Part shown: one piece after another, positions 1-11,065 of the stretch
How the letters are laid out: each line of letters starts with the position of its first letter
Numbering within the stretch: the stretch's first letter is position 1
Source: Coriaria nepalensis
Taxonomy: Eukaryota > Streptophyta > Magnoliopsida > Cucurbitales > Coriariaceae
Direction: 5' to 3'
DNA length: 64,000 nt
Assembly: GCA_027186245.1 (NCBI GenBank)
Contig: CP114487.1
Span: 8,799,001-8,863,000 of the forward strand
Notes under the pieces: generated by a model
The model's database searches: none
What the model was told of the DNA's origin: nothing
Seen by the model: only the letters and a program-made list of their open reading frames with translations
Position numbers and translations under genes: made by a program

Positions 1-275
1 TGTTGGCGCTTTTTTGGTATCAATCCACTGTAGTCATGATTCGATAATCACTCGTTAGATAGATAGTGTTATTGATGCAATATTTGAATGGAATACTTTT
101 GAATTGATCTTAGAATCTTTTATAACTCTTAAGATTAATGGATTATTAAACTTAAATGAGTTATTAATTCTAGATTTCTTCTGATTTATCACTGATACAT
201 AGATAATATAGATTTAAGCAAAAATAAAAAAATATCAAAGCATCATCAACAACATATACAGATTTTTACGGTGGT

Positions 276-560
276 TCAATTCACTGGAAAAATTATCCCG
301 AAGACCTGCATCTCAAAAGAAATACATTGTTTTGTCATGATTATCCATGAGGAAAGATACCCTCTATTGAATTTTAGAAATTTGATCTTTGCTTTTTGGG
401 GAGTATCATGCTTTCGATGTTGAGAATCGTTGAAGCTATCACCACTATTATAGCTTGAATCTGATGATGATTTGCTTCTATTATTAGGTCTTGTGGTGGA
501 CGACGAGACATGTGATGATCTCAACCACCGGTTAGAAGAGTAGGTAGAATGGCTCGATTG
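276..560 (-). mobile_element. Possible retrotransposon Gag-like remnant
   Basis: The minus strand has an open stretch rich in Ser, Asn and Asp, followed by KIKFLKFNRG and a Trp-containing segment (SSWIIMTKQC). This loosely resembles the start of plant Ty3-type Gag domains, which often read 'pKIxFPKFNG..P..W'. Only about 80 residues remain and there is no Gag body, zinc knuckle, protease or LTR nearby. It could be chance, so the call is weak. Confidence 0.22.
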
Positions 561-1984
561 GTTTCGATAGTCCTTCTTGTGATGACTAATTCACTAATTC
601 ATTCAAAGATTTTTCTAATTTTTATATTATCTTTTTAGAATTCTACAGTGTTTGAAGCATGTCCTACTAAAATCCTTCAAGAGCTTCAATTTAATCACGA
701 ATGAATTTGGCTATCACACACATATAATCAATCAATTAACCTGGTTTTGATATAAATTGTTGAATTGCTGAACAAAATGCTACTTCTTCATAATAGGAGA
801 TTGAAACTGGTGATGCGAGTAACAATAAATATTTTATTCATCAATCAAAAATTTTAGTCCTAAACAACAATTGTTCCTTATATATCCCGAACATAAAAAA
901 GATTACCTAAATAATAGTAAAATAATCTTAGAGCAAATATAGGATAAAGATAACTAATCATAAACTAGATAGATGTTGATTTGGCTTATATCATAATCTT
1001 ATCATTTGTATGGTGGAGACTATAAGATTTATGAGCCAGCTTCTATATGATACGGTATGATAAAGTTAGATAAATGATTGGAAATATCATGATGAAGTGT
1101 GATAAAATTATAGGAGACGAATTTAGGTAAATTTTAGATAAAGTGTGATGAGTTAATAACTATCTTCCTAATCACTTGTTGATCCATTAATCTAGTAGAT
1201 GATTGTGAACTTATCTCACTTCATTTAAAATTTTTCTAAATTTGATCTTTGTTATTATTATCCATCTAAAAATAATTCAAAACTCACTAATTTTAAATTA
1301 TACATATATAAAATTTTAGAGGGAAAATATTATATGAAATTCTTACAAAATTTTAATTTAATATAAATAAAAACTTAAATTTTAAAAAGCTTGCGGAGGC
1401 GATTGCCCACTAATACCCAACCTAGATGGGGTAGTGAATGCATGGAAGTACACAGATTTCTCAATCTCAGATCTCAACTTGAATAGTTTCAACAAGAACC
1501 TCGAAGACTCTTACTTTATATGTCTAAAATACAATTATATGAATGTAATTCCTATTCGTCTCAACTTTTTGATCCAAACAAACATCCAAATTCAAGTTTA
1601 TTAGAATGCATGGAACCGACTGATCAAGTGCTGAACTCTTTTTTAGTAGAAACGAATAGGTCTTCTATTCCACAATTCCCCACTTTACACTTTAGAGTCT
1701 TCAAATCGTCGACAGCCGCAAATCTTGAAAAGAAAATATAAATTCGGAAGAAAAAAAATAATAATAATAATTGTAAAGTGGGACCGGGAAAGCATTATCA
1801 GCTATGTCCCTTCTCCTTCTCCTTCGCCTCTCCAATCTCCGGAGATTTTGGCAGCTACTTGCTACATACTATTGACTGGTTTTGTCACAAAGAACGTGCA
1901 GTGACTCGAGCAATGCCGACAGTCACTGTTGAATATTGTCAGTGTATGGACCCCTTTCACGTCCACACCACCATTGAGATTGAC
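561..1984. other. AT-rich intergenic DNA, no gene recognised
   Basis: No coding stretch with recognisable domain content was found on either strand. The sequence is AT-rich, and a short open stretch at 1520-1741 has no family resemblance. It may be part of an old transposon that begins at the left edge, but no terminal repeats were seen. Confidence 0.4.
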
Positions 1985-2147
1985 CAATAACCCCCCACTC
2001 CCCTCTCTATCTCTCTCTCTCTCTTCACGAACTTCACGTGACAGTAAATTCCTCCACCACACTACCCCCCCTCCCCCCGGGACGGCTCCTCCGCCCCCGC
2101 CTCCTTTCCACTGCCTTCCCATACGTAAATAATGGTACTTCACGTGC
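1985..2147. promoter_or_regulatory. Orphan CT/GC-rich patch with two CACGTG G-boxes
   Basis: A pyrimidine-rich run (CT microsatellite, then C-rich sequence to about 2110) stands out from the AT-rich surroundings. Two perfect palindromic CACGTG motifs lie at 2035-2040 and 2141-2146; this is the core bound by plant bZIP and bHLH factors. CT tracts plus G-boxes are typical of plant core promoters and 5' leaders, but I see no gene on either side. It may be a relic promoter, an unannotated non-coding transcript start, or chance. Confidence 0.3.
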
Positions 2148-2350
2148 ATGTCATGTTTGAACTTGTTAATTGCAGTCATTACCAGTACTACTTACTAATT
2201 ATGTTTTCTCTGGTTAAATTTGCATTTTGTTTGAATGACATTGTATATACGGGTGTTAGCATGAAAAGGGATGAACCTTTTTAGAGAAGGGGGGAAAAAG
2301 TACTAAAAAGGTTAAAATGTAGATGATTTTCTGCTTTCATTCCTACCTTT

Positions 2351-2395
2351 ATAAACCCTTAATAGATAAACCCTTGATAGATAAACCCTTAGTAG
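2351..2395 (+). repeat. Three tandem 15-bp units with telobox core
   Basis: Three near-identical 15-bp units (ATAAACCCTTAATAG and two one-base variants) lie head to tail. Each contains AAACCCT, the plant telomere repeat/telobox word. No other telomeric sequence is nearby. Confidence 0.75.
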
Positions 2396-5237
2396 AAAAC
2401 CTTAGCGTTTCAATTCAGGTAATAATAAACATATGCATGAGCAATAATTTATACCCACATATCATTGTTTCTATTTTGTATGTTTATATATTTTCTGAAG
2501 CACTTAAGAACAGTTGCTCTAATTGCCATGTTGTGGTGGGGTTTGCTTACCTATTCAGATGTCTTCAATTATCAAATTGTTTAACAGATTAATTTTAAAT
2601 AAATTAGATCTTTTATGTTAATATATTTTTTTTAACGTTTAAACAAATATTGTTATAAGATTTTTCGATTCACTTATATGGGTCTTAATTTTATTTTACA
2701 CAAATTAAGCTTTGATTACTTGATTAATTAGTTTGTAAGATCCTTTTATAATGACAGTCTGACAGCCAAAACCATCAGTTAATTTTCCAAGTAAGCAAAT
2801 GCATGGGGTTCGATCATTAAATGAGAAGCATGTGGCATGCTGTCGTCCGATAAATAATATATCGAATCCATCAATATTCTTGCAAAAGTAATTAAAACAT
2901 AATACAAATTAGGCTAAGTTAATCAGTTTAGGACAAGAATCAACATTAAAACCTCAAAAGAAAGTTAATCAGTCTGTCTCTATCGTGACATACCCATGTA
3001 CTTACTTATAATTAAAAATTATGATTAATTTTATTTTTAGATCAGAGTTATGATTAATAACTTTCATGGATGAATTATTATATACTCACAACCCTAAATC
3101 TAAAATTTCTTCTTAATTATCTGAAGATAATACATCAAATATCATCATAATTATAAATATTATTTTTATACATTGATTATTTATAATTATAATTGAGATT
3201 AATTTGGACAGAAGTCCATGGTGTCTGCTTCATATGATTAAATGAATCTTTGTTGATATGATGAAGTTTGCATCTATATAGGTAAGTCGCTATAAGTTTA
3301 TATTGATGGATCGTGGTCCCGACTTCCCGTGGATCTAGTTTTCAACTAAAAATTTAGAACTTATAAGAAAAATCGTAAATACATTTAAGCATAGCTTGGA
3401 AGTGGCATTCCCAATTAGTTTATTTAGTTTAATATGATTTAAGGGTCAACGTTCTAATTAAAGTGCACGCGTGACAAAGGAAGTTCATATTCTATGGGAA
3501 CTGGGAAGATATAACCTCATAATTTTTAATAAACTCAATAACTTAAATAAATAAATTATACCATCACACTATGCTATATTTCATATACAAGTTCAAATTA
3601 CTTATAATATATTTATTTATTTTATTTTAGTTTTTCGTCTAAAGCTCGGATGGGGTGGATCCGCCTTGGGTTATTATTCCTTTCAAAGTTTCAATAAGTT
3701 ACCACCGAATGAAAACTTTAGGGCTCTTCTTTCCAATAGCACTAGTTATTCTAGGATGATTGTTCTAGCTTATGTAAGAAAATAAAGAAGAAATCTAACT
3801 TATTATAAGTATATCGAGATAGGGGAAATAGCTATCATGCAGCACATGGTGTGATGAGGAACGTCCTACCTACTCATTAAGGTTCAATTCCATAGATGAG
3901 TTACTTTCATTTTTGCTATATAGGTTATGTGACTGGATCTTACCGGCTTTGAGTGAAGTAGGTCTCCATTAATACTAACTATATACATATATATATATCT
4001 ATAGTTAAGTATTGGTTGATGATACTTAAATACATGGGTATAAAAAAAGAAAAAGAAAAAAGACCATGATGTGTGAAATAACCCCTAATCTTAAGAACTC
4101 ATATGATTCAACTAACTATTTGAACCTTGTGGGATTAAACTTTTGACTAATGAAATTGTCTTCCATTTTCAGGTGTTATTTCTAAAAATTTGAAGGACTT
4201 CATCTCACCCTGCATGATTCACTCCATTTTACATATACTACTGAACCAAACTTCTTCTTCTCTGAGCCTCGAATGTCAACTTCTTAAAGGGATGAGTATT
4301 TGATGCAATAAGTTATTATTATTAACCGACCCTTTCTAAACCTGACGAGTTGTTCTTAATTTATATATTTAAAAATCAATTAGTTAATAAGTAGGTATAA
4401 ATGCTAATGCAATCTTTGAGATTGTTTAAACTTAAACGTTGACCTGAAGTTGATTAAGAATATATATATGTTAAAATAGAAAATACTATGAAGGCTGTAA
4501 AATGCTGCGCAATAAGTGGAGGAGCCTATACTATGACTACTCCCATACGGTACATACCTAACTCCTCTTAATATACATCTGATTGATAAATTAAATTTGT
4601 TTATTTATGTCCTTAATTTATGGCTACTTTTATTTCGAATAGACAATTCAGCCTTCGAAATGTGTAAAGGAATTGTTTTTTTCTTTCTTTTTTTAGTGAA
4701 TCAGATTTAATTTAATTATAATAATATTAATATGATAATATAAAATTAATATATAAAATTAATGTATTATATTTCTTATAAATATGGGTCCACCAAAATA
4801 ATTTCTTTATCATAAATTGAATAGCGTTAAATAGAGAAAAGAAAAGCAAATATGGCAAAAAAGAGAAATTTCTTATAAACTACTGTCATGTTTTTAGCTG
4901 AACTGAAATCCAAAAGCAGCTTTTGAACTGTCAGTCAGTATCCAATCGTTAAGATCCTGCTGTTTTATTTAATGTAAGAAACTTTTAATTTGAACTCATT
5001 CTTGTCCATTAAAATTACTGTAAATAAAAATTATAAATAGAGTGGATAATATATACTACATATTATTATTATTTACTTATCAACTACTTAATGCATATCA
5101 AAATTAAACATAATTAATGTAAAGTATTATATAATTTGACATTTTTCATATTACACAATCGACTGCAAAATTAGCGCCCGCAAGCGAAAAAGGGTAGCTG
5201 GACACATCTCTCTATTGTTGGTAAATGAGTCCGAATT
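2396..5237. other. Intergenic, no gene recognised
   Basis: AT-rich DNA without a supportable gene. A slightly more GC-rich patch at about 3630-3960 has the look of a decayed repeat, but I cannot classify it. The last few hundred bases are the probable 3' flank of the ERF gene on the minus strand. Confidence 0.4.
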
Positions 5238-5951
5238 TTAATGTTGCCAAAACAAGTATCCAAAATCATCGTCATCAATGATACTGTGACACCACGGGTG
5301 GGGATACATCCACCCATCCACCGAGTCGACGAACACGAACTCGTTCCCCGACTCGTAACTCGATCCCAAGCTCGGCAGCTCCACTATCTCACTCAGCTCC
5401 TCCTGCGAAGTAGAAGAAGAAGAAGAAGAGGAGGAGGATGATTCGGACGAGGACGGAGGAGGAGGAGGAGGAGGATGCCGCGGTGGTTGCGGAGTCGGAA
5501 GCTCCATGTTGGCAGCTTTAGCGGCGGCTGCCTGGACATCCCGCGGGGAGCTGGAAGCGGGTCGGGGGAGTGAATCAGCGAGTTCGGGGAAGTTGAGGAT
5601 TGCTGAGCTGGCACCTTTGATGGTTAGAGCGGCCACGTCATGTGCACGCGCTGCCATTTCGGGCGTGGAAAAAGTGCCGAGCCAGATCCGGTTCTTCTTT
5701 TTCGGTTCTCTGATTTCGGACACCCATTTGCCCCACGCCCTCATTCGGATCCCCCGATAAACCGGATGTCTACTGTTGTTATTGTCATTAGTATCTCGCG
5801 ATCTCTTAGGCCGTTTCTGTGCCGGAACCGGTCCGGATATCCGCCCGTTTGGACCCGATGAAGAAGCTGATGATGATGAGCAAGGAGAGGAAAAGGAGGA
5901 GGTGTTGGTAAAGCTCGACTCAGTCTCCGTGTTGAGCGGGTCGTAAGCCAT
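5238..5951 (-). CDS. AP2/ERF transcription factor, DREB type (ERF group III, ERF034/035-like)
   Basis: Intronless gene of 237 residues encoding a nuclear DNA-binding factor. An AP2/ERF domain spans about residues 62-122: it opens with [20 protein letters not shown], carries the WLGTF and [10 protein letters not shown] blocks, and has the Val/Glu pair of the DREB class in WVSEIRE. A basic patch before it (QKRPKRSRD) is a likely nuclear localisation signal. The N-terminus is Ser-rich and the middle holds Pro and Ser runs. The C-terminus has [16 protein letters not shown] and an acidic, aromatic tail, as in group III ERFs such as Arabidopsis ERF034/035 (family knowledge), where it probably activates transcription. 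DREB factors bind DRE/CRT-like GCCGAC elements. The start is the first ATG of the open frame, next to a GA-rich leader. The specific orthologue is inferred from the C-terminal motif. Confidence 0.9.
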   Translation of the reverse strand: MAYDPLNTETESSFTNTSSFSSPCSSSSASSSGPNGRISGPVPAQKRPKRSRDTNDNNNSRHPVYRGIRMRAWGKWVSEIREPKKKNRIWLGTFSTPEMAARAHDVAALTIKGASSAILNFPELADSLPRPASSSPRDVQAAAAKAANMELPTPQPPRHPPPPPPPSSSESSSSSSSSSSTSQEELSEIVELPSLGSSYESGNEFVFVDSVDGWMYPHPWCHSIIDDDDFGYLFWQH

Positions 5952-6188
5952 TGTTGATAGCTACAGTTGAATATGGCAAAAAGAGATTATTTGTATTATG
6001 CAGAGAGATAGAGAGAGAGAGACAGAGAAGGGAACATGGGGCGGAGCTTTAAATGGGAAGGGAAGGGATGGCCTTTTAAACAACAAATATGGGCCGTGTC
6101 ACGTTCTAGTTTGCATATTGTACAATCCCTATTTATTATATATTTTGTCTATAGTGTACAATTATCACACACGAAGGCAACACGTATG

Positions 6189-6200
<12 letters not shown>

Positions 6201-6235
<35 letters not shown>
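6201..6235. repeat. (TA)n/(GA)n microsatellite upstream of the ERF gene
   Basis: A short TA run passes into about 17 GA repeats. A second GA-rich stretch lies at 6001-6025, directly before the ERF start. Seen from the minus-strand gene this is a CT-rich leader or promoter tract, common in plant 5' regions. Confidence 0.85.
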
Positions 6236-6238
<3 letters not shown>

Positions 6239-6948
6239 GTGTTTACGGAAAAATATCTTCTCCGACATTAGTGAATGTATTAGATTTCAGGCAAGTTTAA
6301 ACATAAAGCAGGTAGTTTTAACTTTACATTAGGTTTTACTTTTCAATAGCTGCAATAGAATGAGGCTAACTACATACTTGCCCAAAGCATAACACGATTA
6401 AAAAGGTTTTTCATATTTTTATATACAACTTCATTTATTAGAGTTTTTAATTACAAATGGTTGTTGTTAATATTTTCTTACACATTCAGAAAACACGACA
6501 TGAGAAAACAACGTTATATTCTATTCTGTACCACTCGGGGCCCCAATTATATTGCCATGACAAACACATTTTTATTTTACCAAAAAAAGAAAAAAAAAAA
6601 GAGAGGCCCAGTTAGTTGGCCCCTTTCACCTTTCACCTTTCACCTTACCATATAATTTGTTCAAAAACATTAATGTTTAAATATAACTAGAAATATTTCA
6701 TTCTCTACGTTAAATTTAAGGTAAAATCAAAATTGAAAATCTGTGGGGGGAAAAAAAAGAAAAATCAGTTTTGCTAAATGTCAGTTTTATAAATACTTTC
6801 AAATGAAACTTTGAACCCGACATAACACAATAGATGTTACAACCCATGTTGCTCCTAAAACTTGCAACCTCAATACATAATTATATATTTTTTATAAATA
6901 AATAAGTAAAAAAGAAAAAGAAGAAAATCCAATTTCCTTTAGAGAGAA

Positions 6949-9495
6949 TTACAAGCCAGTCTTGTCTCTCTTTTCTTTCTTCCTATCTCCAAGCTCCACC
7001 AAAAGTGTCAAAATAGCCTCACACATTTCAGTAGCATCAGCATCACTAGGATCCTTCTTCCTCGAAGAATAAACCATCCAAGCATGGTCAAGTTTCCGGT
7101 CTGGTCTAACCACAACCGAGCCTGGAACCTCAGCATCCTGACAAATCACCAACCCATCACTCTTCTCACCGTACCTCAGCTTCAAGTGAAGCGCACACAA
7201 AGCCATAACAGCCGAAACTGGAATCACCACTGGAACCTTATGTCCCCCCTCAATAACCGTATCAGATTCAGAGCACCAAGATCTTGGAAGGGGTAGCCAT
7301 GGAAGTTCAGCATGAGCTATATGAGTCATTGTGGAAAGGACGCCTGGAGCTGAACTTGCTTCAGAATGGAAGGAGATTATAGGTATTTGCTCGGGTAACT
7401 TGTGATTGATTACAAACTCCTTCCGTTTCTCGTATGTAAGATCCTCAAGCGCTCGAATATCACCCTAAAAAAAATACATCATAATGATTATATCATCGTT
7501 TTGAAACTGTAATATCGGTAATCTGAAGATTGTAAGGCACACTGGATTTCTTTTGCATTTTGATCAGCATCAATTGTATGAAAAAGTATCTAACGTATCA
7601 TGTGTATGAAACCAATATGAGAGGGGACGATGGTTTCCATGTTGTGGGCATCACTAAGTTTGTATACAGCTGATGCATTGGAGATTTTCTCTCAAAACTA
7701 GATTCAGACCAAGACTAGAGTATCTAACTATTAAACCAAGTGTTGTAAAGAGTTGGATGGCTACCTTAATTAACTTGCATATCAAGAGCTCCATGATTCT
7801 TCGAGTTTCTTTGTCAGCGATTTGTCCATCACGAAGAATGTCGGAAGCCAATGGGGTCCCGCCATATGGACTCTGCACCAGAGCCAACCCAGCAACTTTG
7901 TCCTTCAAGTCGGCCGAGTAGAGGGACAATGCTGCAGCAGCATCTACTCCTCCCTTACTATGTCCAAGCAACATTACTTGCTTTCCCGATCCCCAATAAA
8001 GTTCCTCTATGTATTGCTTCAGCTCCCTAGCATTGTGCTCCACAGATGCCTTCAACCCCGAAAAACAAAAAAAGAAAGGATTTTGTGAAGAAGGAAATGA
8101 CTTAATTAATCTCTCCTTGTGAATTACTTTATAGAAACCGAGCTGAGTCTTATTAATACCTCGCTGTGAATTTTTGCAATATGGCAAGCCAGACCCATCT
8201 TTGAAAAAAATCTCTTAGTGCCCACAAAATATAAGGGGCCGTGATTGCTAAAGAGGCCTGAGAAATCAAGATTTCTATTATAATTCTCACCCGAGCTATG
8301 TCAGATGAAATGGGGTTATAAAAAGGGATCTTTCTTGCACCTGGAATAAGTAGATAAACAAATGAGTCGGGTAATGTGTGCTCTCCATTCCTGAATATAA
8401 AAAAAAGTAGTTATATATGAAATCCTTAACAACCAAGCCCAGTGCAAGGAACTGCTTTCTGATTTAAATGAATTTCAAAATTGTACCTTATACCGGAAAG
8501 TAATTCCAAGAATCTATCTGTACCGTCCTTAACTGGAGCCATTCCGGGAGTGAACTGCAACCATCCAATATCATCTGAAGAACCCCGCAAGGTGTTCTTT
8601 ATTCGAGATGCAATACTGAAATATGTCATTTCAGAAATATTAACAAGTTTAAACGAATAGTTTAAACAAATAATTTAAACAGATGACAACAATTTACAAA
8701 TTGTTTCTTATTTACCTTTGAACTCGGGCTATAGTGCATCTAATGCTGTAGAAATAACATCTCAATGAACATAATGCTAATTCACAAGCGAATTGTAAAC
8801 CCAATATTGGTAGCATCAACCTAAATCACGATTGATCGTTGGAATAAGAACGAAAAGTTTGAAGGTTTTATATTGATTATTACAGTATTTTTTGTCTAAT
8901 GTAAGAAGATAATTAATTTACCCTTGTAAAATAAAGGCTTCGAAAGAAGGTAAAAAACATTCCGGAAGAACAGAACTACAGTTGCAGGAGCTTGAAAAAC
9001 TTGGACATGCCGAGAATCTAGCCATATCGGGGAGTACAAGATCCTCTTTTATTCAAAATTTAGAGATATTAGAAAACTTTAAATTTTATAAACCTTGACA
9101 TTTGCAAAATTGATTTGATCTAAGCAAAGGAAGTTTACCAATAAATGTTATAAATCGGTGAGTTAAATAAGTAGTCAGGGTCAAGAGATGGGTGAAAATG
9201 TCATCGCTTGATGGGCTAAATCCAATCCTTTGAATTTGAGCATTGCTATTTCTCACGGCATCAACAAGGGCCTGATATGAAACATCAATAGTTAGACCAG
9301 GAGAACCAAGCATCTAAATTAGAAGAAATATCATTATTAAAAAAAAATAAAAACTTAGCTGTTTGAAGTGATCTACAAACGATAAATGAACTAAAATGAT
9401 CTAAACGATACCATAGAACCAAGAAAAAGAAAGAAAAAAGTACTCACAGTTGAAGCAGTTTGTGAGATTTTCTTGTTGACGAATGATTCTCCCAT
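6949..9495 (-). CDS. Alpha/beta-hydrolase (lipase-like), 9 coding exons
   Basis: Read on the minus strand, the coding exons are 9495-9448, 9313-9139, 9045-8922, 8820-8716, 8615-8487, 8390-8341, 8257-8160, 8049-7765 and 7464-6949. All have GT/AG borders and join in phase to give 509 residues ending in TAA. The nucleophile elbow is GHSKGG, with Ser near residue 274; the likely Asp and His are in SDGLV (about 441) and DHAW (about 465). Blocks YLLIPGLFSNHGPLYFVGTK and VQSPYGGTPLASDI match the uncharacterised plant hydrolase family that I recall as including Arabidopsis At2g44970. A Cys-rich stretch of about residues 80-95 and a hydrophobic segment of about 113-140 precede the catalytic domain and suggest membrane association. 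The start is the first ATG (MGESFVNKK) after a probable spliced leader. The substrate is unknown. Confidence 0.88.
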
Positions 9496-9900
9496 TAAGA
9501 ATTCTGATCCTGAGATTCATACAACTATCAGATCTTCCATCAAGTAGAACTCATGAAGAAAGTACATTCAAACAACAAAAAGAAAAATGGAACAAAATCA
9601 GAAGCAATAACTAGATGGAAAAACATATATATATATGTGTAGTACCAAAATTTTGAAGCTCGACAATCAAAGAGAGACACAAATCTGCATGACCCAGATA
9701 CAGATCCTTCTCCAAAAACCAACCTAAAAAATCTTTTATAGAACTAAAATGAAATTAAAAAAACAAAAGATCCACACGCCCCATTCCCAAGGAAAATAAA
9801 AGCTCGGAAATTTAAAACACAGAAAGATAAAAGATAAAATATTTATGAATTGAATAAAGAAGAAATAGAAGAATACTAACCAAAGAGAAAGGAGTAAAGG
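9496..9900 (-). other. Probable 5' leader of the hydrolase gene, with an upstream ORF
   Basis: A donor at about 9645 (TTTTG|GTACTAC) and an acceptor-like TAG near 9525 suggest a leader intron. An upstream ATG at 9722 opens a frame (MVFGEGSVSGS...) that does not join the hydrolase frame in any splice I tried. It would be a short upstream ORF, or an alternative N-terminus if other splice sites are used. Confidence 0.35.
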
Positions 9901-11065
9901 CAGAGGAGGAGTCGTCATGGGGAAGAAAGTGGGAGCAATAAGATTAACGTTATCCAGTTGCTTTAAACTTTTTTTTTTTTTTTCATGAATCACGTTATGG
10001 GCCTATGGTCCACAAAAAATTGTGGGTCCCACATCATCCAAACATTTTCCCCTCGAACACATTTTAATACGACGCGAATGTTCCCGTTGTTTTGGGGTGC
10101 GTAGGAGTAGGGTGTTGAAATAAAAATTAAGTTGGAAATTTGGAAAGATCATATGATAGTACCAAATTAGTAAGTTCTTTGAGGTAAGAGATCGAACGGT
10201 TGGTGCTCCTGGAGTGGAGGTTCCAAGAATGAATGAATACTGACCGAATCTGACTAGACTGACTGAGACTGAATTCAAGGGGAAGCTCTTAGTTTAGTTT
10301 TGCTTCCGCTTGAAGGTAGTAGGGGAAGGACACGTGGCGTGCTGGGAACTTCTTATCGTTGTGTAAGTGGACTGGTTTTCAGACAGCCAGTAGCCACCCT
10401 CATGTGAGCTCAAGTTTCGAGCTCCAACGCTAGTTCTGAACGCTCATTACTCATATTCAAAGTTCACCCAAGACAAACGCATTCGATAAGTTAATCTTCT
10501 TCTACTTCTTCTCTCTTTTTTTTTTTTCAAATTTTTTAATTTTGTTTTTTTTTCTCTGTTCTCTTTTGTAGTTGTTACAGATATTATGGACATTGTATAT
10601 TTAGGTAAACTCCGAATTTACACCCCTGCAGTTTATGAAAAATATGAGTTATAGCCATGAATTAATTTACATTCTTAACATCTTTAAAGTATTTAAAATT
10701 AGTAGATTACCTCCTTCATGATCTACTGAATAGATTTATAACATGACGTGTAGAGTTAGTATGATTTTTTTTATAATTGTCCTCAAAAGAAACTAAAAGG
10801 ATTTGAAAGTTTTGAAACGTTTTAGAATATAGGGACTGAATTGAGATTAAGTAAAATTCAAGGGATCAAAAGCGTAGTTTATATAACCAAAACATTATTT
10901 AAAAGTAAAAAAGCATACTGTATGATACTTTTAACGCTCATTTTGGCGGCTGTGTGTTGGAGAAACCGAAAAAATCTAGCTGCTACTCCGTATGCGACGT
11001 CGTTACAGGTCCTGTAAGTTACCCTTAAACCTCTTTTCGGTAAATGAAGTTCTCGGTTCGCACTA
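9901..11065. promoter_or_regulatory. Divergent intergenic region between the hydrolase (-) and CAF1 (+)
   Basis: The two neighbours are transcribed away from each other, so this roughly 1.1-kb interval must hold both promoters. It contains T-rich runs (10508-10560) and no recognisable coding sequence. No convincing TATA box could be chosen for either gene. Confidence 0.5.

Noticed and set aside
1862..2179. Gly-rich and Pro-rich frames on opposite strands
   Set aside because: They come from the CT/GC-rich patch; no domain, no start context and no splice partners.
5241..5861. Several frames on the plus strand and in other minus-strand frames across the ERF gene
   Set aside because: Shadows of the GC-rich ERF coding sequence, which alone carries the AP2 domain.
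9540..9993. Hydrophobic minus-strand frames upstream of the hydrolase
   Set aside because: They lie in the T-rich leader region (complement A-rich) and join no hydrolase exon in phase; one is noted as a possible upstream ORF only.
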